From Saprospirales bacterium (GTDB taxonomy: Bacteria > Bacteroidota > Bacteroidia > Chitinophagales > Saprospiraceae): 64,000 nucleotides of DNA. A program made the position numbers and the translations under genes. Below, piece by piece: positions 26,301 to 34,400 of the stretch. Each line of letters starts with the position of its first letter. The stretch's first letter is position 1. The stretch is taken from assembly GCA_016719895.1 (NCBI GenBank), contig JADJYG010000016.1, positions 62,001 through 126,000 on the forward strand, given 5' to 3'. The notes beneath the pieces are model-generated. The model was given only the letters and a program-made list of their open reading frames with translations, did no database searches and had not been told where the DNA came from.

Positions 26301-27516
26301 CGCGGTGGTTGGCCTGGTGGCGGCGGTCGATGAGCAGCAGGTATTCGGGCGGGCGCGTGCGCTGGCGGAAGCGGAGGCTGGGCATGCCGGCGCGGGTGAT
26401 GGTGGCGCGCACGGAAGCGGGCAGGTCGAGCAGCCACACATCCTCGGCGGCGCGGCGGCGCAGGCGGTTGAGGATGTGCTGGAAGGTGTCGCCGGGCTCG
26501 GGCTCGGGCCGGTCGTCGAACTCGATGTTCCACACGTATGGCGGCCGCGCGGGCAGGTCGGGGCCGGCTACGGGCTGCTTGCGCCGGCGCTCGAGCCACC
26601 CCAACAGCGCGGTCAGCAGGGCGGCCAGCAACACGATGGCCGCCGCGCGCAGCCAGGGCGCGTAGCGGGCCACAAAAGCCTGCCAGCCGCTGAGGGGCTC
26701 GATGCGCAGGTCGTCGAGCGGCGGCGGGGCGGGCCGGATTTTATCCGGGAAACGGGTGGACGGTGGACGGTCGACAGCCTGCCCCGAGACCTCGGGGGTG
26801 GATGGTGGAGCGAGGTAGAGCCGGAAAACGTAGCGGAGGGGGCCGGCGGCAGTATTCAGTGCCAGACAAAGCGAGTCGGCGCCGCTGGTGTCGCGGGCGG
26901 TATAGGTCAGGCAGCGGCTGCTATCAGAGGGGGTCGAGTAGACGCCGTGCGGCGTGGTTCCGGAGGCGGAGCTTCCGGCGCAGGGGCCGGTGCTGGTCCA
27001 GGCGCCGTATTTGGAGAGTTGGATGGTGTCGGGGCACAAGGCCGTGGGTTGTCCGGCGGGCGCGGGCACGTCCTGGTAGAGCACGGCGGGTGCGGCCTGG
27101 GGTTTATGCGTCGAGGCGTACCACCACCAGGCGGCGGCGGCGGCGGCCAGCAGGAGGGCCGGGGCGGCAGCGTGCCGGGTGTAGCGTTTCCAGACCGGTG
27201 GCGGCGGGGGGCGCATGCCTCCGCGGGTTTCGCCGGACGCATCCTCCGTCCGGTGTTTTTCCTCAATAGCGTGCCAGCACTGGTCGGCCAGGGCATAAAA
27301 GGCTTCCTGGTCGGCTTCGTTCTGGCAGAACAGGGGTGCGAGCAGAAACTTTAGTTTTTCGGGCGGGGTACCCGGGGGCAGTTTTTCAAAGAGCTCCTGT
27401 GCGCGCAGGAAGGCATCCACCCCGTAGCGGCGCTCGCGGCCGGGCGCGCGCTGCTGTTCCTGCTCCAGGGCGGAGAGGAGAGCGGCGGCGAGTTCGTGGA
27501 GACGAGCGGAAACCAT
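23335..27516 (-). CDS. Giant membrane protein: degenerate vWA-like domain, carboxypeptidase-regulatory-like repeats and C-terminal FGE-sulfatase domain
   Basis: This is a 1393-residue protein. Residues 1-110 are soluble and helical. Transmembrane segments lie at about 116-133 and 291-308, with an extracytoplasmic-type Cys-containing region between them. Residues ~391-530 resemble a vWA domain (YLLLIDRRHQANHR, HRLLVLSDGF) with a degenerate metal site. A third hydrophobic segment (AAGLLWLSLSAGALWW) follows, then two carboxypeptidase-regulatory-like beta domains (LPGLVTDAAGAPLAG; VGQVLDAATGLPVEGG). Residues ~1130-1393 are an FGE-sulfatase/C-type-lectin domain (PGGTFMMGSN, YRLPTEAEWEYAA, DMSGNVWEWCSDW, RVIRGGSW). 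The first catalytic Cys of true FGE is Asp here, so it probably binds rather than modifies. MoxR and DUF4062 genes lie directly upstream. Confidence 0.8.
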   Translation of the reverse strand: MVSARLHELAAALLSALEQEQQRAPGRERRYGVDAFLRAQELFEKLPPGTPPEKLKFLLAPLFCQNEADQEAFYALADQCWHAIEEKHRTEDASGETRGGMRPPPPPVWKRYTRHAAAPALLLAAAAAAWWWYASTHKPQAAPAVLYQDVPAPAGQPTALCPDTIQLSKYGAWTSTGPCAGSSASGTTPHGVYSTPSDSSRCLTYTARDTSGADSLCLALNTAAGPLRYVFRLYLAPPSTPEVSGQAVDRPPSTRFPDKIRPAPPPLDDLRIEPLSGWQAFVARYAPWLRAAAIVLLAALLTALLGWLERRRKQPVAGPDLPARPPYVWNIEFDDRPEPEPGDTFQHILNRLRRRAAEDVWLLDLPASVRATITRAGMPSLRFRQRTRPPEYLLLIDRRHQANHRARLFESFYQAFRANDVLAERFFFDGELQVCYNEAHPHGLRLADVQHRYPYHRLLVLSDGFSLLSPTTGLPARWTTLLGRWKERALLTPQPTAEFGRRERALAELFPALLPASLQAMAFLIDELDADPGEARFDRWRERVTDAVHEPLELRGPLVPALQRYYPEPFVRWIAACAIYPNLYWDLTLWWYPRIAATPGGEAPPLSAAGILQLARLPWFVEGRMPREVRAQLVEYLETIDAGAYLRQLRRRLHDFLQRQKPPPEGSSAAEAWQMHLALNEWRSTADRKRRRQLEKEIEEKLNAGVEADFTAVQYLEKPGPLDFIVPRRWRKWVHPAGMPGLGWKPRAREALAAGLLWLSLSAGALWWPAPVEPCAGDRVAYKGATYCIDTGADQIRIYEYLIRDTLAAGKLDAADSLLSANNPYPWEGETLAYLDSLHRATARRTAIDYYRRGRNYLRSPADTLAGAPARDTACRCFTRAFELDSTDLDLRQAAFWCRGQRDTAKITYDIAAALPGLVTDAAGAPLAGLRVEALEYGLPMVTDRRGRYTLRLPKDYPRPDVTIIITSKNGMVYDTTVRIDGVKRLPAIVIYNNLPAQAPGALRGLQLVGQVLDAATGLPVEGGKVSGVCSTSIGIFSDSSVTDKDGRYALAFPWDDRYAPKATIQVSAPNGQVRFWPYVAEIPMVEIKDRDKLPDTLNIRLSRLSAPPATDPAATAPTPGAPIPDLPPMVRLPGGTFMMGSNDGESDEKPSHEVTIGEFWMGKYEVTNAQFAAFLNNDSGAGKNLDEWIDLDGTYDGEKCRIMRTAGGAFTVEKGYENYPVIYVSWYGARAYCAWVSALTKQNYRLPTEAEWEYAAGNGGKHTKYSWGDDPPSGKQGGNVADETAKKRYSDWTIFDGYTDGHVYTAPVGQFDANAFGLHDMSGNVWEWCSDWYGAYSSGSQTDPTGPSSGSGRVIRGGSWHDNPQYCRAAVRSVNAPGYRDGNTGFRLARTK
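23338..23460 (-). other. Candidate DGR variable region (3' end of the FGE-domain gene)
   Basis: The last 40 codons encode GRVIRGGSW...GFRLARTK, the same frame of residues that flanks variable positions in FGE/C-type-lectin targets of diversity-generating retroelements. Of 14 codons at canonical variable positions (residues 1362-1384: H D N, Y C, V, S V N, G Y, D G N), 11 have the form NNC, as expected from mutagenised AAC codons. C-ending codons are also common in this genome, so the signal is suggestive only. No template repeat or reverse transcriptase is in the window. Confidence 0.5.
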
Positions 27517-27571
27517 GGAGATTTACGATTTTGGATTTACGATAATCGTTAGGAACGTGTCCGAAATCGCA

Positions 27572-28570
27572 TCATTTTTTTGCAGGATACAGCATTTCCC
27601 GCAGCGTCTGCAGATCGTCCTGGGTTTTGGCCAGCACGGAGTACGACGACAGCAGCTGGCTGCGCGGGCCGTCTTCGAGGCGGCGGAGGGCATCGAGCAG
27701 GCGGCGTTCTTTTTCGCGGGCGTCGAGCGTTGCGGCGGGGTCCACGCCGGCGCCGAGGGCGGCAGCGGGAAAGTTCATCCGGCGCAGGAGCAGCGTCCAG
27801 TAGAGGAGTTCGGCGGTAGCGGGCGGTTTTTTCAGGGTGAATTGTTTATTGGCGCGGAGCAATTCGAAATGGTCGATGAGCGCGTCGAGGGCGGCGGGTT
27901 CGTAGCCGTCGGTTTTCGTTTGCAGGATGCGCAGCAGGTCCGCATGGCTGGGAAACGGAATATGGTAGTAGACCACGCGGCGCAGGAAAGCGTCGGGCAG
28001 GTTTTTTTCGGAGTTGGAGGTCATGATGATCACGGGCCGGTTGGCCGGGTCGGCGGCATAGGTTTTGTTGCCGGCTTCGGGGACCCGGAACTCCAGGTCG
28101 TCGAGGGCGGCCAGCACGTCGTTGGGCAGGTCGCGCGGGGCCTTGTCGATCTCGTCGATGAGCACCACGGCGCGGCGGTTTTCCCTGATGGCCTTTCCGA
28201 GGGCCTGGTAGTCGATGAACAGGCGCTCCACGGCATCGTCGGAGAGTTCTTCGTCGCGCGTTTGGGCGTACTGGAAGTGGGCCAGGGCGTCGTAGCGGTA
28301 GAAGAGGTCGCGGGCTATGGAGCTGGTTTGGGCGTTGAACACTTCAGTGTCGCCGAGGTCGAATTTCCAGGCGAGGTGTACGGCCAGTTGGGTTTTGCCC
28401 GTGCCGGGCTCGCCGGTGAGCAACAGCGGCTGGCCGAGAGCCAGGGCCACCTCCACGGCGGTGACGAGGCCCTCGGAGGGCAGGTAGAGGGCGGGGTCGT
28501 TGGTTTTGGGGTTGGGGTGAAGGGCGGGCAGGGTTCCGCGCCCTTCTTTCGGGTAAATGCCGAGGCTCAT
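27572..28570 (-). CDS. MoxR-type AAA+ ATPase
   Basis: The 332-residue protein has the full ATPase signature. Walker A GEPGTGKT lies at 53-60, Walker B VVLIDEIDKA at about 135-144, sensor-1 MTSNSEK at about 183-189, and arginine fingers in DAFLRRVV near 197. The C-terminal lid is helical. MoxR ATPases act as chaperone-like motors on vWA-domain partners, and the next gene encodes a protein with a vWA-like domain. The start (ATG 28570) is 10 bp after the stop of the DUF4062 gene, and the giant gene begins 55 bp downstream, so the three form an operon. It would work in the cytoplasm, probably as a hexamer remodelling the membrane protein. Confidence 0.92.
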   Translation of the reverse strand: MSLGIYPKEGRGTLPALHPNPKTNDPALYLPSEGLVTAVEVALALGQPLLLTGEPGTGKTQLAVHLAWKFDLGDTEVFNAQTSSIARDLFYRYDALAHFQYAQTRDEELSDDAVERLFIDYQALGKAIRENRRAVVLIDEIDKAPRDLPNDVLAALDDLEFRVPEAGNKTYAADPANRPVIIMTSNSEKNLPDAFLRRVVYYHIPFPSHADLLRILQTKTDGYEPAALDALIDHFELLRANKQFTLKKPPATAELLYWTLLLRRMNFPAAALGAGVDPAATLDAREKERRLLDALRRLEDGPRSQLLSSYSVLAKTQDDLQTLREMLYPAKK

Positions 28571-28580
28571 ATCGCGTGCG

Positions 28581-30122
28581 TTATTTTCGTTTCAGATCGT
28601 ATTTATAAATGGCTTCCAGGAGCATTTCAACCTGGTACATATCCAGCTTCCGGTTTTTTTCAAACACTTCAAGCACGGTTTTGTCGGGGATGGTTTGCAG
28701 CAGTGCCTCAATCATCTGGTTGATCTTGCCGGGGTTGGTTTCGCCCAGGCGGTCGAACCAGTCGACCAGGTCGTCGCGTTCGACGGGCAGCAGGGTTGGC
28801 AGCAGGGCGATGGCTTGTTCGATATTGACGAGGGCGGCGGCCTGCGTGGGGTGCAGGAGCGCCCGGGCTTTTTCTGCGACCGTCCATTGGCGGTGGTCGC
28901 CGGAGTCGGCGAGCGCCAGGGCCTGCTCCACATCGACGATGTCGAGCAGTGCATCCATGATCAGTTGTTTGGCCGGGGGCAGGGGCGTTTCCAGGTGCTG
29001 GCGGTTGACGTACACCACGAAAAAAAAGAGGAAGGTGGGCGTGTTTTCGTGCACTTCGCCGAAGGTTTGGATGATCCAGCGGAGGTATTCAGGCAGGAAA
29101 TCGCGGTCTTTCCATTCGTTTTCCTGGAGTTTGAACACGGCGCTGACGGTGCTGTAGGGCAGCGCAGGCAGGCCGGTGTGTAAAAAATCGGTAAAGGCAG
29201 TATGGCTGGAGATGCCCGACTGGAAGGGTTCGCGTTCGCAAAAATAGCGGAAGAACGCTTCTTTGCTGCGCTCCAGATTGCGGCCGAGGGGCAGTTCGTG
29301 GATACTGACGCGCTCGGAGCCGGGGCGCCGGTCGATCCAAAGGCTTTCACCGGAGCCGCGGAGTTCTTCGTCGAGGTATTCGAAGATCAAGCGCTCGGCC
29401 AGCGAGGGCGGCATCTGGGTGGGGCAGGCGCTGACGAAGTAAAATTGAAAGTGCTTGCCGGGCAGGCGGTCGAATGCGGCCCAGAAGCGCTTGCGGGGCA
29501 TGTGGCGGTTGCAGCCAACGATGTCGGCCACCGTCACCGGGTGGTTGAACTCGGGGTTGATAGCCGCCATCACATGGAAGAGCGCATCTTTGAAGGCATT
29601 GCTTCGGTCTTCCTCGGCGTTGGCACTGTTGGCGGCCGGGTATTTGTTTTGGATAAAAAGCTGGAGGTCGCCGCGCAAACGGTTTTCCAGGGCCTCCATG
29701 GAGTTGAAGTCGACGAACAGGCTTTGGTTTTCCTGTTCCAGCCTTTCGCGGATTTCCAGCACGCCGCGGTAACGCTCCATTTCGTCGAGCGAGCGGGGTG
29801 CGAAGCCGCTTTTGAAGTACACAAACGCCTTTTTGCCCAGGCGTTGGGTGCGTTGGTATTCTTCGAGCGTAAACACGCCCACTTTGGAATAAAAGAGAAA
29901 CACGACAACGTCGGACCTGTCGAGCAGGGGATTGATGGCATCCTGCACGCGCTGGCCCTGGGAGCCCGATTCGAGGTCGGTATTCCACCGTACAGGTTCG
30001 AGGTAGAGGTGTGAAAAATGCTTGTTGATCTCCGACAGGAGCAGCGCCATCTTATCCCGTTCGGGAGCCAGCTCGCTGGACGAAGCGATGAAGATTTGGA
30101 TCGTTTGGCGTATTCCGGGCAT
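28581..30122 (-). CDS. DUF4062/TIR-like N-terminal domain fused to a STAND-like region
   Basis: The 513-residue protein has an N-terminal domain (about 1-110) that matches DUF4062: IQIFIASSSELAPERDKM, then DRSDVVVFLFYSKVGVFTLEEY and KAFVYFKSG. This is a TIR-like alpha/beta fold placed at the N-terminus of many signalling and conflict NTPases. Residues ~170-420 (VTVADIVGCNRHMPRKRFW, KHFQFYFVSACPTQMPPSLAERL, ERVSIHELPLG) resemble the NTPase-deficient STAND-like module of such systems; I see no Walker A. The C-terminal 130 residues are helical repeats ending in a small domain (LDMYQVEMLLEAIYKYDL). It is the first gene of the operon with moxR and the FGE protein, with TATATTTC (30156-30163) as a likely -7 box. 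It could be the sensor or the effector. Confidence 0.65.
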   Translation of the reverse strand: MPGIRQTIQIFIASSSELAPERDKMALLLSEINKHFSHLYLEPVRWNTDLESGSQGQRVQDAINPLLDRSDVVVFLFYSKVGVFTLEEYQRTQRLGKKAFVYFKSGFAPRSLDEMERYRGVLEIRERLEQENQSLFVDFNSMEALENRLRGDLQLFIQNKYPAANSANAEEDRSNAFKDALFHVMAAINPEFNHPVTVADIVGCNRHMPRKRFWAAFDRLPGKHFQFYFVSACPTQMPPSLAERLIFEYLDEELRGSGESLWIDRRPGSERVSIHELPLGRNLERSKEAFFRYFCEREPFQSGISSHTAFTDFLHTGLPALPYSTVSAVFKLQENEWKDRDFLPEYLRWIIQTFGEVHENTPTFLFFFVVYVNRQHLETPLPPAKQLIMDALLDIVDVEQALALADSGDHRQWTVAEKARALLHPTQAAALVNIEQAIALLPTLLPVERDDLVDWFDRLGETNPGKINQMIEALLQTIPDKTVLEVFEKNRKLDMYQVEMLLEAIYKYDLKRK

Positions 30123-30165
30123 AAGAAGCGCAAACTGCGAAGTGGTATAGGGGCGGAAATATACG

Positions 30166-30807
30166 CTAAACCCGGTAAATTAAAATCCAATAGTACGTCA
30201 ACCGGATGATTTCAAGGGTTTCGGCCTCCGCGGCTACCAGTTGGCGGATTTGAGCGTCCGGGGGGAAGTTTTTCAGCACCCGGTACGTCGATTTGTCGTC
30301 CAGTGTCCGGATCTGGTAGGTATTTCCGGCCGGGTCGGTTTCAGCGATGGGCGTGCTGCTGCCCGGCACGAAGGTATTGTCCATCAGCGCGACCACGCCG
30401 CCTTGTTTCACCCGCCGGTTCAGGGTGCGGATAAATTGCGGCAGGTCCTGCTGCGGGATATGGCTCCAGATAAACCCGCCGAACAAGCCGTCGTACTGGT
30501 GCGCATTTTGCGGGTAGAACAGGTCTTCGACGTGAAAGGCGACCGTTGCCGGCGCGCAGGTCTTGGTCCGGGCTATTTCGAGCACCGCTTCATTGATGTC
30601 GGTAGCCGTGATGCTGCGGGCCGTACGGGCCATTTTTTCGGTCCAGTAGCCCGTGCCGCAGGCGATTTCCAGAACGTCCATACCGGCAAAAGTGCGTTGC
30701 AGGATTTGTGCGGACTGTTGCAGATCGGTTTGCTGCCCGGGCTTGTCGTATACCTTGTCGTACGCTTTTGCCCTGTTGCGGTAGTAGGAAACCAGGTCGG
30801 TGTTCAT
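30166..30807 (-). CDS. Class I SAM-dependent methyltransferase
   Basis: The start is ATG 30807 (MNTDLVSYYRNRAKAYDKVYD), giving 213 residues; an upstream TTG is less likely. Motif I is VLEIACGTGYWTEKMA, the acidic loop ITATDINEAVLEIA, and a post-I/IV segment YDGLFGGFIWSHIPQQDL is followed by GGVVALMDNTFV. This is the Methyltransf_11/25-type Rossmann fold. The substrate is not evident; the N-terminal YYRNRAKAYD pattern is common in small-molecule methyltransferases. The gene lies upstream of the DUF4062-MoxR-FGE operon on the same strand with a 43-bp gap. It could be read through into it, but a -7-like box in the gap suggests a separate unit. Confidence 0.85.
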   Translation of the reverse strand: MNTDLVSYYRNRAKAYDKVYDKPGQQTDLQQSAQILQRTFAGMDVLEIACGTGYWTEKMARTARSITATDINEAVLEIARTKTCAPATVAFHVEDLFYPQNAHQYDGLFGGFIWSHIPQQDLPQFIRTLNRRVKQGGVVALMDNTFVPGSSTPIAETDPAGNTYQIRTLDDKSTYRVLKNFPPDAQIRQLVAAEAETLEIIRLTYYWILIYRV

Positions 30808-30903
30808 ATGGAGTGCAGCGCTATGGTTGACGGAATGACTCAAATGTAAGCTGTTTCGGCCGGGTAACGCATGCCGGCGCCGGGGTCTCGCAAGACATTT
30901 TTA

Positions 30904-30983
30904 CATTTCATTGAAAGCCAAGCCATACGAATGTTGCTGGCGAGGACGCCAGCAATGGCGGTTGTGTTTGGTTTTCAATGAAA
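30904..30983. repeat. Imperfect 80-bp palindrome
   Basis: The arms ATTTCATTGAAAGCCAA and TTGGTTTTCAATGAAAT enclose a core hairpin TTGCTGGCG-AGGA-CGCCAGCAA. A TTCTACCAACGTT box follows directly (about 30986-30998), the same lead-in that precedes the GACCTC hairpins elsewhere. Confidence 0.7.
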
Positions 30984-31059
30984 TGCTTTCTACCAACGTT
31001 GGGCCGCTCTACCGCCGAGCCTCGGCGGTATCAGAGGCGGTTGGGACAGGATTTTTTCC

Positions 31060-31110
31060 TCCGTAGAGTACTTGGGACAGGATGAACAGGATTTCGCAGG
31101 ATGAACAGGA
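31060..31110. repeat. Short direct repeats CAGGATGAACAGGATTT
   Basis: ACAGGATGAACAGGATTT is followed at once by CGCAGGATGAACAGGATTT, with a further ACAGGATTT copy at about 31047. This is a simple direct-repeat array in the gene-free interval 30850-31465. Confidence 0.6.
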
Positions 31111-31150
31111 TTTTGCCTCTTTTACCGCCGAGCGTGTGCTGTGCATATTG

Positions 31151-31314
31151 CCGGCCGCGAGTCGACCCCACCCCCCCCCTCCCCAACTGGGAGGGGAGCC
31201 GTAGAGTGGGCGTAGAGTACGCTACGACCCATTCTACGGAGGAAGTCGCGGTGTAATCTACGGCTCCCCTCCCAGTTGGAGAGGGGCGGGAGTGGGGCCG
31301 GCTCGCGAGCGGCT
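31151..31314. repeat. MITE-like palindromic element, 164 bp
   Basis: Arms of about 55 bp (31151-31205 and 31257-31314) are imperfect reverse complements. Both contain CCAACTGGGAGGGGAGCCG TAGA on one strand, split here for length, around a ~50-bp centre. No coding frame is inside. It probably represents a non-autonomous mobile or REP-type element. Confidence 0.7.
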
Positions 31315-31465
31315 TATGCGCAGCCGAGGCTCGGCGGTACCGAAGCCAAAGGGAATAACCGGCAGCGCGTGAAAGTCTTACATTAGCTGGCGAGGCTGCA
31401 TTCCTCAAATCCCCGTATCTTTATCCCCTCCCCCGCCCTTCACATTCGCTCGAACTACTTAGCCT

Positions 31466-34400
31466 ATGCGCCGTTTTTACCTGCTCGTCCTGGCCGCTTA
31501 TATTTTTCCAAACCCAGCCCCGCTCGCTGCGCAATGCCCTATCACAGTAGACGCCGGAGAGGATATTTACCTGTGCGCGCCGCCTACCCCTACGCAGCTC
31601 AACGGCAATATCGACGGCGATTACCTCAACTTCTTCTGGACGCCCACTACCGGTATGACGGGCGCCAATACGCTCACACCGACGGTAACGGTTACACAAA
31701 ACGCTACCTACGTGCTTACGGCCCGCTCGGTCGACCTGAACAACAACCTGATCCAGAACGGCGATTTTGAAAGCGGAAACTCAGGCTTCACGAGCGACTA
31801 CCTCGAAAGTCCCGGCAACCTGGTGCCGGAGGGCGTGTACGAAGTACTGTCCAACCCGCAAGCCTCCCACCCCAGCTTCGCCCCCTGCCCCGACCATACC
31901 TCCGGCTCCGGCAACATGATGGCTGTCAACGGCTCGGGCACGCCCAACCAGAACGTGTGGTGCCAGACGGTGCCAGTCGATCCCAATATCAACTACGCTT
32001 TTTCAGCCTGGGTGGCCACGCTGGTGAGTGCATCGCCGGCGTTGCTCCAGTTCTCCATCAACGGCGCCACCATCGGCCCGGTGTTCAGCGCGCCCGGCGC
32101 CACCTGCAACTGGGTCAATTTCTACACCACCTGGAACAGCGGCAGCAACTCCTCGGCCACCATCTGCGTCGTCAACCAAAATACTACGCTCGGCGGCAAC
32201 GATTTTGCCCTCGACGATATCGTGTTTTCCCCGATTTGCACCGTCAGCGATACGGTCAAGGTGTTTGTTGTAAATATTGCGGCGGTGGCGGCTCCTTCCA
32301 CGGTCTTTATCCCCTGCGAAGGCGCCAACATCACGCTCAACGGCACGGGCTCCAGCACGGGCCCGAACATCGGCTACCAGTGGGAAACGAGCAACGGCAA
32401 CATTGTATCCGGAGTAAACACCCTGAACCCCGTAGTCAATGCTCCCGGCATCTATACCCTCACCGTCACCTTTGCCAACGGCCAGGCGGAATGCACCAAA
32501 ACGGCTTCGGTGAACGTCTTGCTGAACCCTAATCAAATTACCGCCACCATCGCGCCGCCACCGCCGATCGGCTGCGGCTCCACGACGTCCATCCTGCACG
32601 GCAGCTCCAACCAGGCGGCTTTTTCCACCTTTCAGTGGACGGCCGGTGCTGGCGGCAATATCGTATCCAACCCCAATACCTCCACCATAACGGTCGATCA
32701 GCCGGGCGACTACACCCTCCTGGTCACCAACACGTTAACCGGTTGCACCGCCGAAGCCACCGCCACCGTACTGGCCGCCACAACGCCGCCCACGGCCATT
32801 GCCGCCACGACGGATACGATCACCTGCGTACAAACGCTGGCGACTCTTTCCGGGGCCGGCTCCAGTACCGGAAATAACATCAACTACGCCTGGAATACCC
32901 TGGCAGGCGGCTCGTTGACGGGCGGCCAAAATACCATCAACGCTACGGTGAACGGCGGCGGCGCCTACGCACTCGTCGTTACCAACACCGCCAATGGCTG
33001 CACTGCCGCCGATACCGTGGCGGTCGTTTCAAATACCGCGGCGCCCACCGTCAGCATCGGCGCGCCCGGTGTGCTGGACTGCGATACCGATACGCTGACC
33101 CTTGCAGGCGCCATCCAGCCCGGCGCCATCCCTCCGGTGTGGACGGCCGGCGGCGGCGGTGTTATCGCCAGCGGCCAAAACACCCTGACCCCTTCCATTA
33201 CTGCGGCAGGGTGGTATGCGCTTTCCGCCACTAATCCGGCCAACGGCTGCGCGGCCGCAGATACAGTAACCGTGCTCGCCGATACCCTGCCGCCAATCGC
33301 CACAGTGCTCCCGGCCGATACCATTACCTGCCAGCAACCCAGCATCAGCCTTTCGGGCGCCGGCTCGTCCGCGGGCGCCGGTATCAGCTATGCCTGGACG
33401 GCATCGCCCGGCGGGAATATCGTGTCCGGAGCCCAAACGCTGAACCCCCTGGTCAATGCGGCCGGAACATATACGCTCCTGGTAACCAATACGCTCAACG
33501 CTTGCACTGCGGTCAACAGCGTGCCGGTAGCGGCCGACACCAATGCCATCGTAGCCATCGCCAACGCGCCGGATACCCTCACCTGCGCCGACACCCTGGT
33601 CACCCTGAACGCCAACGGGTCCAGTGCCATAGCAGGGCTCCTCTATGCGTGGACGACAACCAATGGCCTCATCGCCGGAAATGCCAATACGCCAAATCCC
33701 ACAGCGGGCGCGCCCGGCGCCTATGTGCTGTTGCTCTCCAACCCGGCCAACGGCTGTACCGCCACGGATGAAGCCATTGTGGTACAAAACACGACCCCTC
33801 CCGCACCAGGCATAGCCACGCCGGACACCCTCACCTGCACGCTGCCGACGCAGGTATTACAGGGACAAAACAGCCCGCCGGGCGGCTATTTCAGCTATGC
33901 CTGGGTAGCTACCAACGGCGGCAACATCCTCTCCGGCCAAAATACCCTCAGCCCGCTCATCAATGCTGCCGGCACGTACACCCTTACTTCGACCAACCTG
34001 ACCAACGGCTGTACGGCGCAAACCAGCACCGCCGTTGCCATCGAGGCCGGCACACCGGTGGCCGTGGCGGCCGTGGCCGGCCCGCTGAGCTGTGCCTTTC
34101 CCACCCGGACGCTGAATACCGCCGGGTCTTCGACCGGTCCTAATTTTGCATTCGCCTGGACGACCTCCGGCGCCGGCAATTTCGTTTCCGGACAAAACAG
34201 TGCGGCGCCGGTGGTGAACGCTCCGGCGACCTACCAGCTCACCCTGACCAACCTGGCAAACGGCTGCACGTCCGCAGCATCCATCACCGTTGGGGAAGAT
34301 ATGGCTGCTCCGCCTGCAGATGCCGGCCCCGGCGGCCACCTGACCTGCCTGAACACGGTATTCAGTCTTTCGGCAAACAACGGCCAGCCAGCCAACGGCC

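Noticed and set aside
25000..27354. 784-codon open frame on the plus strand opposite the FGE-domain giant
   Set aside because: Gly/Ala/Val-rich antisense frame with no domain; the minus strand encodes recognisable domains and fits an operon.
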